From the NCBI RefSeq assembly GCF_017948485.1, contig NZ_JAFFSX010000015.1, forward strand, positions 1-64,000: a DNA stretch of 64,000 nucleotides. The letters run 5' to 3'. The translations under genes and the position numbers were made by a program. The notes beneath the pieces were generated by a model, which had not been told where the DNA came from, did not search any database, and saw only the letters and a program-made list of their open reading frames with translations. Below, one piece after another: positions 1-6,947 of this stretch (its first letter is position 1; each line of letters starts with the position of its first letter). The DNA is from Streptomyces sp. GESEQ-35. Its GTDB lineage: Bacteria; Actinomycetota; Actinomycetes; Streptomycetales; Streptomycetaceae.

Positions 1-1
1 T

Positions 2-556
2 GAGATCGCCGCCCTGCCGATCACCCGGCACCGCTTTCACGGCGACTGGAACTACACCCTCCACCCCCAGCATCCGCTGGACGCGGAGACGATCAACAGC
101 ACGTCAGACCAGGCCCCGGCGGACAGACCGCCTCGCCTCACACGGCATTCGCTGCAGGACCCCGAACTGACCGGCATGACCCGTCAGCAGCTCAGCGAGC
201 TCATCGACGCGCTGACTCCCGCGCTGGAGATCCAACACGAGCAAGTGCTCCGCACACGCCGCGGCCACGAGCGCCTCGTGGCCCCCGGCACAGGCGCCAA
301 AGCCAAGCTCACCCCAGCCGACCGGATCCTGGCCACCGTGCTCCACCTGCGCAAACTTGCCACCATGGACCTCCTCGGCCAGTTCCTCGGAGTCACTGCC
401 ATGACCATCAGCCGTGCGAAACAGGAAGTCCGCCCACTCCTCGAAGCACATGGCCACCCCATCAACACCTCAACTGCCCGCCTCCGCACACCAGCCGACG
501 TCACGACGTTCCTCGCTCCCGACCCCACCCAGACCAAGGTCAAAAAGACGAGTTAA
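2..556 (+). CDS. ISAzo13-like transposase, C-terminal part (5' end outside window)
   Basis: Only the last 184 codons are inside the window. The first visible residues (ALPITRHRFHGDWNYT) match the conserved end of the DDE catalytic domain of ISAzo13-family transposases. About 60 residues later a helix-turn-helix-like segment follows (LTPADRILATVLHLRKL, then LGVTAMTISRAKQEV), resembling the HTH of DDE-superfamily endonucleases. It ends at TAA 554-556. Family assignment rests on my recognition of the motif. I could not locate the right terminal inverted repeat, so whether the element is complete is unknown. Confidence 0.75.
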   Translation, partial: EIAALPITRHRFHGDWNYTLHPQHPLDAETINSTSDQAPADRPPRLTRHSLQDPELTGMTRQQLSELIDALTPALEIQHEQVLRTRRGHERLVAPGTGAKAKLTPADRILATVLHLRKLATMDLLGQFLGVTAMTISRAKQEVRPLLEAHGHPINTSTARLRTPADVTTFLAPDPTQTKVKKTS

Positions 557-711
557 TGATCTGCACGCCCTAACTGCCTGACAATCGCAACGCACAACCG
601 CGAACAACCGTGGACGCCAGCGGACCATCAGCTCAGGTGACAGGCGCGGCAGGCCAAGGGCAGGGAGCATCCCAAGTTGCTTCGGGACGAAGAGGTCGTA
701 GGTTTCGCTGC

Positions 712-954
712 TCAGTACGGCCTTGGAATCTCGTGCTCTTGCAGCGCATCCGCGTAGCGCGCCAGCAAGGCATCAAGGCCCGCTAGGAGAAGGCCAGCGG
801 AATCCCGAGCGTCGGCCAGGTCGCTGCGGAGGATGTGAAGGGAGTCGCCCTGGATCAGTACCCCGGGGAACCTCCGGCCGGGGAGGCGAACCACAGCGTC
901 GTTTCCACCATCAGTGAACAGCGCTGCCTCAACGCGCTCCATCGGGCCATCCAA
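712..954 (-). CDS. DUF6959-like small protein
   Basis: An 80-residue protein with a compact conserved-looking N-terminal part (MERVEAALFTDGGNDAVVRL, then PGRRFPGVLIQGDSL) that I recognise as the pattern of DUF6959 proteins; function unknown. Starts are possible at 954 and at 942 (MERVEA), and the latter fits the family better. No clear Shine-Dalgarno sequence precedes either. It stands alone between the transposase end and a tRNA remnant. There is no signal peptide or membrane segment. The family name is from memory and moderately sure. Confidence 0.55.
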   Translation of the reverse strand: MDGPMERVEAALFTDGGNDAVVRLPGRRFPGVLIQGDSLHILRSDLADARDSAGLLLAGLDALLARYADALQEHEIPRPY

Positions 955-1048
955 CCTGACATCAACGCCGTTGGACTCAGGCGACCTTGAGCGATCGCAC
1001 CCGCCATACCGGTAGCACTACGAGGGCCGTATGAGAGCCGCCCGATCG

Positions 1049-1093
1049 AACTCCTAAAGCAGGTGTCGCAGGTTCGAATCCTACCGGGGGCAC
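1049..1093 (+). repeat. tRNA-Arg(CCU)-like 3' remnant, first direct-repeat copy (att-like)
   Basis: These 45 bases contain a CCT anticodon loop, variable loop, T-arm with GGTTCGAATCC and the 3' acceptor strand ending GGGGGCAC, but no D-arm or 5' acceptor strand precedes them. They match 5568-5612 at 42 of 45 positions, and all three differences are transitions. A tRNA 3' end repeated directly is the classic trace of integrative-element insertion. The CCU identity is inferred from the loop. No integrase gene is visible between the copies. Confidence 0.65.
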
Positions 1094-1220
1094 AGAGAAA
1101 CACCAGGTCAGGTACCCCTTCGGTCCAGCGGACGGGAGGGGCCTTCGTGTGCGCGGCACAGCGCCAGGGCGGGCCAGACCCACGTCTGGCTACCTTGCCG
1201 GCGCGCCGCTCAGTACCGCC

Positions 1221-1379
1221 TCACTCCTCGGCATCCCGTACTTGGAGCGCCGACGGCACGTCGTCGTAGCTCGCCCAGTCGGCGACCGGCGGAGGGTCGA
1301 GCGCGTTCGGCACGTTGCCCATGTCACACGACGTAACTGTGGCCGCCTGGGAGGGCTGCGCTGGGCGGTCGAGGTTCAT
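1221..1379 (-). CDS. small hypothetical protein (52 aa)
   Basis: ATG at 1379 is preceded by a strong AAGGAG site seven bases upstream, which makes this 52-residue frame plausible even though I recognise no family. The product is Pro/Ala/Asp-rich and acidic (segments CDMGNVPNALDPPPVADW and ASYDDVPSAL), with one Cys and no membrane segment. It starts 32 bases after the end of a decayed HEAT-like frame on the same strand, so it may once have been its downstream partner. Confidence 0.4.
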   Translation of the reverse strand: MNLDRPAQPSQAATVTSCDMGNVPNALDPPPVADWASYDDVPSALQVRDAEE

Positions 1380-1411
1380 TCCGTCGCTCCTTCTCCTGAT
1401 CTGGCATGCCC

Positions 1412-1651
1412 TCAGAAGGAAGCGCTCCCACCAGGGATGAAGCCGATGATGTGCACTGCCGGGTTGGCGGCGCAACCTCGCTCACCGGTTCGCTGTGGTC
1501 CTCCCTGCGACCGAAGAAGTGAATGCGCAGCTGCATCCAGCACCGCATCGCTCAACTCGCCACTGGATGATCCCAAGCCATGCAACAGGCCCGGCACGAT
1601 CTCGGCCGAGTCCCCGGCGTGCGGCAGGCTCGCCCGATCAATCTCATCCAC
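1412..1651 (-). pseudogene. HEAT-repeat-family protein, decayed N-terminal fragment
   Basis: The translated piece starting DEIDRASLPHAGDSAEIVPG and continuing LLHGLGSSSGELSDAV resembles the N-terminus of a common Streptomyces HEAT-repeat family (pattern D-x-I/V-D-W-A-S-L-x-H-A-Y-G-S-A-x-x-V-P-G-L-L). The key Trp and Tyr are lost, and the frame ends after 79 residues without any repeats. I read it as a decayed fragment. The alternative is an unrelated small protein. Confidence 0.35.
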
Positions 1652-1717
1652 ACGGCATCTACGACGCGTACCGAATCAGGTCGACGACGTCCTCGACGGA
1701 CCGGGCGGGGATCGGTT

Positions 1718-2041
1718 TCAGGCGGCGTGCGGAGTGAAGGTGACGCGGGAGTCGCCCTCGTCGATGGCCAGGTTCAGGGTGCCGTCCAGGGCCTTGGCCA
1801 GGCGTCGCAGCAGCGGGAGAGTAGGCACGGTGTCGCCGCCCTCCATCCGGGACACCTGAGGCTCCGTCATCCCGGCCCGCTCGGCCAGTTCGGCCTGGGA
1901 CAGGCCGAGTTCGATCCGACGGTCGTAGACCGCCTGCCCAAGATCGCCGGCCAGCCGCGCGTCGACGTACTCCTGGTCGTACTCCACCGCCTCACCCGCA
2001 AGCTGCCGGGCCCGGCGCGTCCTCCACATGCTGTGATTCAT
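1718..2041 (-). CDS. XRE-family helix-turn-helix protein (HigA-type antitoxin)
   Basis: A 107-residue protein with an XRE helix-turn-helix at about residues 40-95 (IELGLSQAELAERAGMTEPQ, then VSRMEGGDTVPTLPLLRRLA). The N-terminal ~35 residues form the short leader typical of HigA-type antitoxins. I chose ATG 2041, preceded by GGAGAG, over the TTG one codon upstream. Its first codon overlaps the TGA of a truncated HigB-like frame (TGATG), the coupling usual for toxin-first HigBA operons. DNA-binding autorepressor is the expected role. With the toxin truncated it may be an orphan. Confidence 0.8.
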   Translation of the reverse strand: MNHSMWRTRRARQLAGEAVEYDQEYVDARLAGDLGQAVYDRRIELGLSQAELAERAGMTEPQVSRMEGGDTVPTLPLLRRLAKALDGTLNLAIDEGDSRVTFTPHAA

Positions 2042-2220
2042 CAACTCTCCTTGCGCCGATCGTAGGTGTGCTCGGCCCGGCCGTGCTCGGCCTCGCAGAC
2101 GTTCTGGGCCTGATGCACACGCTCGACTTCTGCCGCCTCACGCATCCTCGTCTTACGGAACACCGTCAACAGAACGATCCGCTGCCATCGTGAGCGGTAG
2201 TACTGCTCGGCCCGTAGCAG
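2041..2220 (-). pseudogene. truncated HigB/RelE-type toxin (C-terminal remnant)
   Basis: In frame with the TGA at 2043-2041, the sequence encodes ARG-rich residues ending in the HigB C-terminal pattern: YYRSRWQRIVLLTVFRKTRM, followed by REAAEVERVHQAQ. The phrase IVLLTVFRKTRMRE is the recognisable core. No start codon or N-terminal half exists, because within about 40 bases the sequence runs into the end of the ferric-reductase-like gene. It overlaps the XRE antitoxin by one base. Toxin activity is very unlikely. Confidence 0.6.
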
Positions 2221-2260
2221 GCCCGTATGCGCAGACCTGAACGTCGGACCCCCTTCCGGT

Positions 2261-3601
2261 TCAGGCCAGGCCGAACTTCTCCGCGTGCACCTGTCGCGCA
2301 GGGACCCGCAGGTCTCGTAGGCCGGCGAGTACGGTGCTGGTCATGGCGGGCGGCCCGCAGACGTACACGTCGCGTTCGGTGATGTCGGGGACCAGCCGGT
2401 GCAGGTTGCCCGGGTCGAAGGGCGGGGTGCCGCTCTCGCCGGTTCTGCCGGTGAGCAGGTGCAGCCGTCCGCCCCGTAGCGCGACCAGGTGGCGCACCTC
2501 GTTCAGCAGCACGGCGTCGGCCTCGCTGCGCACCCGGTACAGCACGATGACGTCGCCGGGCGCCTCCTCTTCCAGCATGGCCCGCACGGGCGTGATCCCC
2601 ACACCCCCGGCGATCAGCAGGGTGCCGGGCCGGGTCCGGTGCAGCGAGGTGAACGCGCCGTACGGTCCCTCGACGACGGCGCGGCTGCCGACCGGGACGT
2701 TCCGCAGGCCGGCACTGGCACTGCCCACCGCCTTCGCCGTGAGGCGCAGTCCTTGTCCGTCCGGCGCCGCCGACAGGGAGAAGGGGTTGGCCAGCCACCA
2801 GTGGTTGTGCCCGGGAAACCGCCAGATGCAGAACTGGCCCGCGCGGGCGGGGAGTTTGTCGAGGTGCCGGCCGGTGACGTACACGGAGACCACGTTGTCC
2901 GACTCGGGTACGACGGCCGCAACGCGGAACTGGTGGTAGGCGTTGCGCCAGAGCGGCATGGCGACGCGTCCGGTCAGCAGGGCGCCGAAGGAGAACAGCC
3001 ACAGGATCCACCAGTAGGCCTCGGCGAACGCGGAGGACGTGAAGGTCGTGGTCTCCTCCAACTGGTGGACGAACGCCAGGCCCAGGGCCACGTAGAGCAG
3101 CAGGTGCAGCCCGTGCCAGACCTCGTACCGCAGCCGCCGCCGCAGGGGCCGGGTGGAGATCACGGCGATCACGACGATGACGGCCGCGGCCCACATGCCC
3201 AGCAGGGACGCCACCACCCCGCTCAGTGCGACGAACGTCTTCCCCATGGACGTGTCGTCGAGGGTCGCGTAGCCGAGCACCACCAGCGTTGCGTGGGTGA
3301 GCACGGTCCACAGCAGCAAGAAGCCGACCCAGCGGTGCCACACCGTGAGCCGGTCCATCCCGATGCGGCGGTCCAGCCAGGGCAGCCGGGCCACCAGCAG
3401 CAGTTGGCACAGCATCAGCAGGGCCGCGTGCAGTCCGAAGAACTTGGCGACCGTAAGCACCCCGTTCTTGCCTGAACCGGCGCTGAGGAACAGCGCCTCG
3501 ACGGTCACCACGTTGACGATGACAAAAGTCCACATCGCCCAGCGCGCCGCATCCACCGGAGTCACGGTGCCTCTGCGCACCGTGTTACTCGCCATCGCCA
3601 T
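2261..3601 (-). CDS. ferric-reductase-like transmembrane flavoprotein (FAD/NAD(P)-binding)
   Basis: A 446-residue protein. Residues ~20-225 form about six membrane segments with histidines in the pattern of haem-binding ferric reductase/NOX domains (HAALL, HRWVG, HATLV, HGLH). Residues ~235-330 form an FAD-binding barrel, with NPFSLSAAP corresponding to the HPFSLSS motif. Residues ~330-446 form a nucleotide-binding domain with AGGVGITPVRAML, VYVCGPPAMT and the C-terminal EKFGL. Role: electron transfer from NAD(P)H through FAD to membrane haem; the acceptor is unknown. ATG 3601 has GAGGAGA just upstream. The 5' region carries two short tandem repeats. Confidence 0.88.
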   Translation of the reverse strand: MAMASNTVRRGTVTPVDAARWAMWTFVIVNVVTVEALFLSAGSGKNGVLTVAKFFGLHAALLMLCQLLLVARLPWLDRRIGMDRLTVWHRWVGFLLLWTVLTHATLVVLGYATLDDTSMGKTFVALSGVVASLLGMWAAAVIVVIAVISTRPLRRRLRYEVWHGLHLLLYVALGLAFVHQLEETTTFTSSAFAEAYWWILWLFSFGALLTGRVAMPLWRNAYHQFRVAAVVPESDNVVSVYVTGRHLDKLPARAGQFCIWRFPGHNHWWLANPFSLSAAPDGQGLRLTAKAVGSASAGLRNVPVGSRAVVEGPYGAFTSLHRTRPGTLLIAGGVGITPVRAMLEEEAPGDVIVLYRVRSEADAVLLNEVRHLVALRGGRLHLLTGRTGESGTPPFDPGNLHRLVPDITERDVYVCGPPAMTSTVLAGLRDLRVPARQVHAEKFGLA

Positions 3602-3649
3602 GCTCTCCTCGCATCCCCCGTGGCCGCTGCACTCGCGGCCTGCGCGTAC

Positions 3650-3684
3650 TAACCCATGAAGATCGGGCTAACCCATGAAGATCG
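3650..3684. repeat. tandem repeat, TAACCCATGAAGATCG x2 (19-bp period)
   Basis: TAACCCATGAAGATCG occurs at 3650-3665 and again at 3669-3684, identical over 16 bases. It lies 49 bases upstream of the ferric-reductase-like start. Two identical half-helical-spaced copies in a divergent promoter could be operator sites, but no regulator is known. Confidence 0.75.
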
Positions 3685-3741
3685 AGCAATTCGTCCGGAT
3701 ACGCACCCCGATCGGATATGCATACGGACCGTACGCCCGAT

Positions 3742-3771
3742 CCGTTCACGCCAGAACCGTTCACGCCAGAA
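3742..3771. repeat. tandem repeat, CCGTTCACGCCAGAA x2
   Basis: Two exact adjacent 15-bp copies (3742-3756 and 3757-3771) are followed by a third partial CCGT. They lie in the same divergent intergenic region as the TAACCCATGAAGATCG repeat. Confidence 0.75.
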
Positions 3772-3981
3772 CCGTCGAATCCAATCGTCGTTCGGCGTTC
3801 GGTGCGTCCTGCGGCCCAGGATTCCAAGATGGTTCACGTCGCCGGGTGGTCGTGGGCTCGCTGGTCGGATACCTGCCGACGGGGAGGGGGCGTGAGCGAG
3901 ATCAGCGTGCCGGACGGACGGCAGACAATACGCTGAATCGAGCGGGATCGGGCCCGCGGCACAGTGTCCGGGAGGTGCTTC

Positions 3982-4548
3982 ATGACGGCCGAGATGGTGG
4001 CCCCGGCGTGGATGCATGAGCAGATCACGGCGGAGGAGTACGCGTCCTGGTCCCAGGAGCAGTGCGCCGGTATCGAGATCGTGGACGGGATGGTCGTCGT
4101 GAGGCCGAGTGCGTCCAAGCGGCACAACCGGCCGGCCCGGATTCTGGCGAACGCCCTGGATGCCGCCGCGGGCCCGGAGTGGAACGCCGATACGGGCTTC
4201 GATGTCCGGCTTCAGGACGTCCCGCTCACCAATCGCCGCCCGGACGTCGTCGTGTACCGCGCAGACACCATCGACATCACCCCCACCCGCCCAGAGCACG
4301 TGCTGCTGGTCGCGGAGGTGGTGTCGCCAGGCTCGGAGACCACCGACCGGATCGTGAAGGTCGACCAGTACGCCAAGGCAGGCATCGGCTTCTACTGGCG
4401 GATCGAGCAGGCCGCGACAGGCGTTCCTCTCGTGTACACCTACGTTCTCGACCCCGCGACGAAGACCTACCGGGACGGAGACGTGTTCACCGGCGTCCTC
4501 AAGGCAGCGGCCCCCTTCCCGGTGGAGATCGACCTCGGCCAGATCTGA
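3982..4548 (+). CDS. Uma2-family restriction-endonuclease-fold protein
   Basis: 188 residues. The pattern fits the Uma2 (DUF820) family with a PD-(D/E)XK core: early YASWSQEQCAGIEIVDGMVV, RPDVVVYRAD carrying the metal-binding Asp at about residue 90, and LLVAEVVSPGSETTDR carrying the E-x-V motif at about residue 110, followed by K-x-D-Q-Y. These proteins are abundant in Streptomyces and of unknown role; nuclease activity is unproven. ATG 3982 follows GGGAGGTG at good spacing, preferable to GTG 3964. A strong hairpin lies 100 bases downstream. Confidence 0.88.
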   Translation: MTAEMVAPAWMHEQITAEEYASWSQEQCAGIEIVDGMVVVRPSASKRHNRPARILANALDAAAGPEWNADTGFDVRLQDVPLTNRRPDVVVYRADTIDITPTRPEHVLLVAEVVSPGSETTDRIVKVDQYAKAGIGFYWRIEQAATGVPLVYTYVLDPATKTYRDGDVFTGVLKAAAPFPVEIDLGQI

Positions 4549-4648
4549 CCCACGCGCTGCTCAGCAGCCGACAGCGCGTGAGCGATGCGTGAGCGGACGG
4601 AGCCCGATACAGGGCGGCATGAGCCGGATCAAGTGGCTCGCCGTGCGA

Positions 4649-4693
4649 GAAGGGCCAGCTGCTCATGAGGGGTTTCCCCCAAGCTGGCCCTTC
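4649..4693. terminator. stem-loop, 12-bp perfect inverted repeat
   Basis: GAAGGGCCAGCT (4649-4660) pairs perfectly with AGCTGGCCCTTC (4682-4693) across a 21-base loop, 100 bases after the Uma2 stop. No T-tract follows beyond GGCGTTT, so termination is likely but not certain. Confidence 0.5.
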
Positions 4694-5128
4694 GGCGTTT
4701 CAGAGGTCGTGCCACCCGCGTGCCGCTACGGGCCAGACCCAGTTCGTCGCTCCCCACGCTGCCGGAGATCGCTCCCCGTCGTACACGGCGCGTGACGTCG
4801 TCGAGCTGCGCCGTCGTGAGGCGAACTCGCCGACACCACCCGGGAGTTTCGTCGGTGCCCCTGGTTCAGCGCCGAATGGCCCACGCCGCCTCGCGCTCGC
4901 GGCGCGGCCACACGGGTGGTTCGGCGCGGAGCGCCTACGCCCGCGTTCGGCCTCGTAATGCCTTGACGGCACAGGGAACTTGAGCCGGCCGCCGAACCGA
5001 CGCCCGCGCTCGTTGATCAGACGATCCGGCGTGCCGACGAGCCAATATCAGACATTTGCTTATTAACCTCTCGCCATCTTATGACGTGGTGGATCGCATA
5101 CGCGTCCGCTTCAACGCTCGGAGAAGAC
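4694..5128. other. 435-bp stretch without a convincing gene
   Basis: Short frames here on both strands are Arg/Ala-rich, lack ribosome binding sites and resemble no protein I know. The last 80 bases (5041-5120) are comparatively AT-rich (ATATCAGACATTTGCTTATT) and probably hold the promoter of the secreted protein at 5129. Confidence 0.5.
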
Positions 5129-5473
5129 ATGCGCAAGACTCTCAAGACGGCTGTCGTAGCCGTCCTCCTCGGCACCGTCGGCTTCCTCGGCGCCGGCACC
5201 GCCTACGCCCACGGGAACGGGCACGAAAAAGGGCACGAAAAAGGGCACGGGCACGGGCACGGGAAAGGGAAAGGGCACAAGCACCGCGGCGAGGTGAGCA
5301 AGACGATCGTCATCACCCAGAGCACCTCATGCAGTACGACCGAAGAGAACACCGACGTACAGGGCCAGTCCGCGTACGGCAACTGGTCCAACGGCAAGGT
5401 CTCACCTGGCCCGCAAACCACCAACCTCGGCTCACGCCTGGGGTGCAACAACACCCTCGTCCTCGGCAAGTAG
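5129..5473 (+). CDS. secreted His/Gly/Lys-rich small protein
   Basis: 114 residues starting at ATG 5129 behind GGAGAAG. Residues 1-27 are a Sec signal peptide (MRKTLKTAVVAVLLG, cleavage after AYA). Next comes a low-complexity stretch rich in His, Gly and Lys, with HEKG and HGHGKGKG units, that could bind metal or polyanions. A C-terminal domain of about 50 residues follows, with two cysteines (SCSTTEE and LGCNNTLVLGK) probably in a disulfide. I recognise it only as a secreted Streptomyces protein of unknown role. It is not a chaplin or rodlin by any motif I can see. Confidence 0.7.
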   Translation: MRKTLKTAVVAVLLGTVGFLGAGTAYAHGNGHEKGHEKGHGHGHGKGKGHKHRGEVSKTIVITQSTSCSTTEENTDVQGQSAYGNWSNGKVSPGPQTTNLGSRLGCNNTLVLGK

Positions 5474-5567
5474 CTCACTCGGGTCCCCGCGCCGAGCCAG
5501 ACGCCCGGCTCAGCAGCCAACGGCTCACCATTCGACGTCTCCGCAGGTCACAGCCCCGCCACGAGAA

Positions 5568-5612
5568 AACTCCCAAAGCGGGTGTCGCAGGTTCGAATCC
5601 TGCCGGGGGCAC
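5568..5612 (+). repeat. tRNA-Arg-like 3' remnant, second direct-repeat copy (att-like)
   Basis: Same 45-base unit as 1049-1093, with a fully paired-looking T-arm (GCAGGTTCGAATCCTGC) and 3' acceptor strand ending GGGGGCACC. The anticodon-loop position reads CCC here instead of CCT. No 5' half is present. An intrinsic terminator follows directly, as expected behind a genuine tRNA gene, so this copy probably keeps the original chromosomal 3' context. Confidence 0.65.
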
Positions 5613-5620
5613 CAGCGAAA

Positions 5621-5650
5621 AGGTCCCGGACCGATCATGGTCCGGGGCCT
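5621..5650 (+). terminator. terminator behind tRNA remnant
   Basis: AGGTCCCGGACC (5621-5632) pairs with GGTCCGGGGCCT (5639-5650) around a six-base loop with one wobble, followed by TT. The position eight bases after the tRNA-like end fits a tRNA terminator. The rest of 5474-5832 holds no gene I can support. Confidence 0.6.
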
Positions 5651-5832
5651 TTGACATCTACTTCTGCCATCGACGCGGGTGGTTACTGACCACCGGGGCG
5701 CCTCCTTCTGAGCAGTCGGGCCATGTGGCTCATGGCTTCGCGCTGGGGGTCCTCGACTCGGGGCCCGACTCCGGTCCGGCGTGAGCAGGGTGGCCGTGCC
5801 GTGGCGAGCGTCGTGCAGCCTAGGCTCGGGCC

Positions 5833-6558
5833 ATGACGCCAGTAGACGTAGAGCTTGCGCACGACCTGGCCCCCACCGGAGTGCTGCGCGCGTCCATCAA
5901 CCTCGGCAACCCAGTCCTCGCTCAGGGCACCCCCGACGAGCCGTCCGGGGTCACTGTCGAGCTTGCCCGTGAGGTTGCCGCACGTCTGGCTCTGCCGGTG
6001 CAGTTCATCTGCTTCGATGCGGCCCGCAAGTCGTACGCCGCGATGGCCGAGGGCCACGCCGACCTGTGCTTCCTGGCCGTGGATCCGGACCGCGAGAAGG
6101 AAGTCGCATTCAGCAAGCCGTACGTGCACATCGAGGGGGTGTACGCGGCACCGGTGAACTCGGCGTTCGTGTCTGGCGACGACGTGGACCGGGACGGGGT
6201 ACGCATCGGCGTCAAAAAGGGGTCCGCGTACGACCTCTACCTGAGCCGCACCCTGCGTCACGCCACCGTGGTGCGCGGCGACGAGGGTGTCGACGTCTTC
6301 CACGCCGAGGGCCTGGACGTGGCGGCCGGCATCCGCCAACCGCTGACCGCGCACGTTTCGCAGCGGCCCGAACTGCGCCTGCTGGAGCCGGCGTTCATGA
6401 CGATCCGACAGGCCATGGGCACAACGAAGGAGCGGAGCCCGAAGACCACGCAGTTTCTCAGTGAACTCGTGACCGAACTGGTGGCGTCCGGATTCATCGC
6501 CCAGTCGCTACGCCGCTCCGGCCAGGACCCGACACTGGCTGCCCCCACCACGGTTTGA
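5833..6558 (+). CDS. family 3 extracellular solute-binding-type protein without signal peptide
   Basis: 241 residues with the SBP_bac_3 (PF00497) fold pattern: VLRASINLGNPVLAQ near the start, SGVTVELAREVAARL, then MAEGHADLCFLAVDPDREKE (D-x-x-F...P-x-R segment) and VRIGVKKGSAYDLYL. The family binds amino acids or other small solutes. Here there is no signal peptide or lipobox, and no permease or ATPase gene is adjacent, so it may be a cytoplasmic or orphan binding protein. ATG 5833 has no strong Shine-Dalgarno sequence. It lies directly outside the tRNA-remnant repeat. Confidence 0.82.
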   Translation: MTPVDVELAHDLAPTGVLRASINLGNPVLAQGTPDEPSGVTVELAREVAARLALPVQFICFDAARKSYAAMAEGHADLCFLAVDPDREKEVAFSKPYVHIEGVYAAPVNSAFVSGDDVDRDGVRIGVKKGSAYDLYLSRTLRHATVVRGDEGVDVFHAEGLDVAAGIRQPLTAHVSQRPELRLLEPAFMTIRQAMGTTKERSPKTTQFLSELVTELVASGFIAQSLRRSGQDPTLAAPTTV

Positions 6559-6864
6559 CGCGGGGCCTGAACGTCGACAGCGCCTCCGCGGGGGCCACCT
6601 CCCGCCGGAGAGCGCGGCAGGCGGGCGCCAGTGCCCCTTGCGTGCCCGATGGAGCGGCACGGAGCCGGGAACAACGGGGAGTCTCGACGACCGTCCCGAG
6701 AACGCGCAGGTCAGCGTCTTGCCTGGTCAGACGAGGTGCGCGTACCGCGACCCGGGCCGCACGCTCCGAAGTGCGCACGCGGGTCAGGGAGTTGGCTGGC
6801 GAAGAAAGTCCGGCCGCCACCCCGGTAACAGCGCGCCGGTGCGATCACCACCCTGTGGTCCAGG
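6559..6864. other. 306-bp stretch without a supported gene
   Basis: No frame here has a ribosome binding site or a recognisable protein pattern. The minus-strand frame may be the washed-out continuation of the flavin/F420-binding fragment that starts at 6945. Confidence 0.4.
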
Positions 6865-6945
6865 TCATCGATCAACGACAGCGACCCTGCGGTAGGTCGT
6901 CAAGCTGACGTTGCGGCTCTTCGTGAGCTGTTCGATTGCTGTCAC
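6865..6945 (-). pseudogene. fragment of a PPOX-class F420/FMN-binding protein
   Basis: GTG 6945 follows the GGAGGTGAAGGG that also spans the end of the upstream SDR gene. The 26 codons read VTAIEQLTKSRNVSLTTYRR and stop soon after. This is the N-terminal signature of PPOX-class F420-dependent proteins (E-Q-L-T-x-x-x-N-x-x-L-T-T-Y-R-R-D-G), with the reading frame lost at the point where D-G-T would follow. Short and therefore uncertain. Confidence 0.35.
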
Positions 6946-6947
6946 GT

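Larger units (their letters stand above)
3602..3981. other. 380-bp non-coding region with two short tandem repeats
   Basis: This divergent intergenic region lies between the ferric-reductase-like gene and the Uma2 gene. It holds a 19-bp tandem duplication and a 15-bp tandem duplication, annotated separately, plus the near-palindrome GGATATGCATACGG at 3714-3727. Short frames across the repeats show no protein-like features and are not annotated. Confidence 0.6.

Noticed and set aside
855..1103. Minus-strand frames over the tRNA remnants (around 855-1183 and 5475-5657) that read like phrases such as RIRTCDT or FEPATPALGV
   Set aside because: These are well-known translation artefacts of tRNA T-arm/acceptor sequence, not proteins.
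1149..1859. A 236-codon plus-strand frame across the island
   Set aside because: Arg/Pro-rich, no ribosome site, and it overlaps better-supported minus-strand features.
3656..3895. Short plus-strand frames starting at the ATGs inside the TAACCCATGAAGATCG repeats
   Set aside because: Their starts arise from the repeat itself; the products are Arg-rich with no recognisable pattern.
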